A stretch of 64,000 bases of DNA, taken from the NCBI GenBank assembly GCA_947498845.1, contig CANMLX010000006.1, positions 1 to 64,000 on the forward strand, written 5' to 3'. The position numbers and the translations under genes are program-made. The stretch is from an uncultured Flavobacteriaceae bacterium (GTDB taxonomy: Bacteria; Bacteroidota; Bacteroidia; Flavobacteriales; Flavobacteriaceae). Shown here one piece after another: positions 63,365 through 64,000 of the stretch (position 1 is the first letter of the stretch; each line of letters starts with the position of its first letter). Under the pieces are notes generated by a model that did no database searches, was not told the DNA's origin, and saw only the letters and a list, made by a program, of their open reading frames with translations.

Positions 63365-64000
63365 TTATATTAAACGTTTTACGATATCCTTAACAGGCAA
63401 AATAGATGTCGTATGTTCAATACTAGGACCAGCTACCCAGACCGTTTTATAAGTTGCTTTTTTAGCTGCTTTTTCGGTAGCTTTCATACCAATAGAAAAC
63501 CGAATCATTTTTACCCATTTTTTAAGTTTTTTACTTTTATTTAGTAGATTTTCTATCCATGTGGCTTTAGTTCCAATTTTTTTAACATAGGGCGTGTTTA
63601 TTACTGTACATGGTGTTCCAGAAATACGTTCAGTCATTACAATATCATCAGCACCATAATCTACACAAGCTTGTTTATACTCATTAGTAACTCCCGCTTC
63701 TTTAGATGCTATAAAAGGACTTCCAACAGATACACCTTCAGCGCCATAACTCAACATTTTATCAATATCTGCTTTACACCCTACCCCTCCTGCAGATATT
63801 ATGGGAATACTACAATGTTCAACGAGTTCTGTAAGTAAGTCCTTAGGAGATATATTACCTCTATGGCCTCCAGCTTGATTATTTACAGCTATAACAGCAT
63901 CGGCGCCTAAACCTTCAACCTTTTTTGCAAATTTTAAATCTACAACATCACAAAATACTTTTATACCAGCCTTATGGGCTTCTTTTATGGTTTCCTCTGG
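63365..64000 (-). CDS. Nitronate monooxygenase (2-nitropropane dioxygenase family), 3' part
   Basis: The frame is open from the window edge (64000), so the N-terminus is missing; 211 residues are visible. It belongs to the FMN-dependent TIM-barrel NMO family: AGIKVFCDVVDLKFAKK, NNQAGGHRGNISP with the GGHRG active-site motif, PIISAGGVGCKADIDKMLSYG and GAEGVSVGSPF for FMN phosphate binding. It oxidises alkyl nitronates or related compounds. The internal Met at 63757 is not the start. Confidence 0.88.
   Translation of the reverse strand, partial: PEETIKEAHKAGIKVFCDVVDLKFAKKVEGLGADAVIAVNNQAGGHRGNISPKDLLTELVEHCSIPIISAGGVGCKADIDKMLSYGAEGVSVGSPFIASKEAGVTNEYKQACVDYGADDIVMTERISGTPCTVINTPYVKKIGTKATWIENLLNKSKKLKKWVKMIRFSIGMKATEKAAKKATYKTVWVAGPSIEHTTSILPVKDIVKRLI

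Overview
This AT-rich window is a chromosomal segment from a member of the Bacteroidota, almost certainly Flavobacteriaceae. The evidence is the lineage-specific promoter form (TTG, 19-21 bp, TAnnTTTG) in front of several genes, a GlmU-family protein, TonB receptors with a CarboxypepD_reg-like domain, a single-chain PurL of 1222 residues, type B ribosomal protein L31, DUF2339/DUF3999 partners and many lipoproteins. The window edge cuts one gene, at 63365-64000. No CRISPR array, rRNA or prophage is visible. One tRNA is present.

Layout. 0.3-5.2 kb: two YhhN-type membrane proteins, a GlmU-family protein, L31, a DUF4199 protein and a glycosyltransferase. 5.3-8.8 kb: a phosphohexomutase and an MsbA-like ABC exporter. 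8.8-9.5 kb: nested small transposable elements and a candidate small RNA. 9.5-12.6 kb: a serpin lipoprotein, then an ECF sigma factor, a putative membrane anti-sigma protein and a Spy/CpxP-like periplasmic protein. 12.7-14.7 kb: a YHYH / MORN-repeat / SCO lipoprotein operon. 15.2-16.4 kb: an RNA cytosine methyltransferase.

16.4-25.8 kb is a metal-response region, interpreted here as a zinc-starvation regulon. One operon (ABC ATPase, TonB receptor, two DUF3526 permeases) and a second (MerC, FolE, HMA lipoprotein, MogA, COG0523 GTPase) run on the minus strand. A divergent Fur-family gene, probably Zur, lies beside the second. The palindrome GCAAC-N3-GTTGC occurs twice at each of the two control regions, overlapping the predicted -33 and -7 elements in the same geometry.

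25.8-34.1 kb: a secreted protein, the DUF2339/DUF3999 pair and purL. 34.2-42.2 kb: fatty-acid beta-oxidation (acyl-CoA synthetase, MarR regulator, fadN, fadA, fadE) with a palindromic operator candidate before the regulator. 42.3-45.9 kb: M28 and M1 peptidases and a YdeI-like protein. 46.1-49.3 kb: a four-gene operon with a Ras-like small GTPase and a hybrid histidine kinase whose receiver lacks its phosphoacceptor Asp. 49.6-52.3 kb: an AAA ATPase and VWA pair. 52.4-54.5 kb: YceI, a small lipoprotein and trxB.

54.8-61.5 kb looks like an accessory island beside tRNA-Pro. It contains an integrase remnant broken by an IS630-type element, then an operon of an ECF-like sigma factor, a one-TM anti-sigma-like protein and a TPR-CHAT (caspase-like) protein. 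This operon is my best candidate for an undescribed system: a periplasmic caspase-like protease that could release a sigma factor. The end of the window holds a CarboxypepD_reg-like secreted protein, a small transposable element and part of a nitronate monooxygenase gene. Short mobile palindromes are scattered throughout, and two of them sit in frame inside protein genes (purL and the AAA ATPase).
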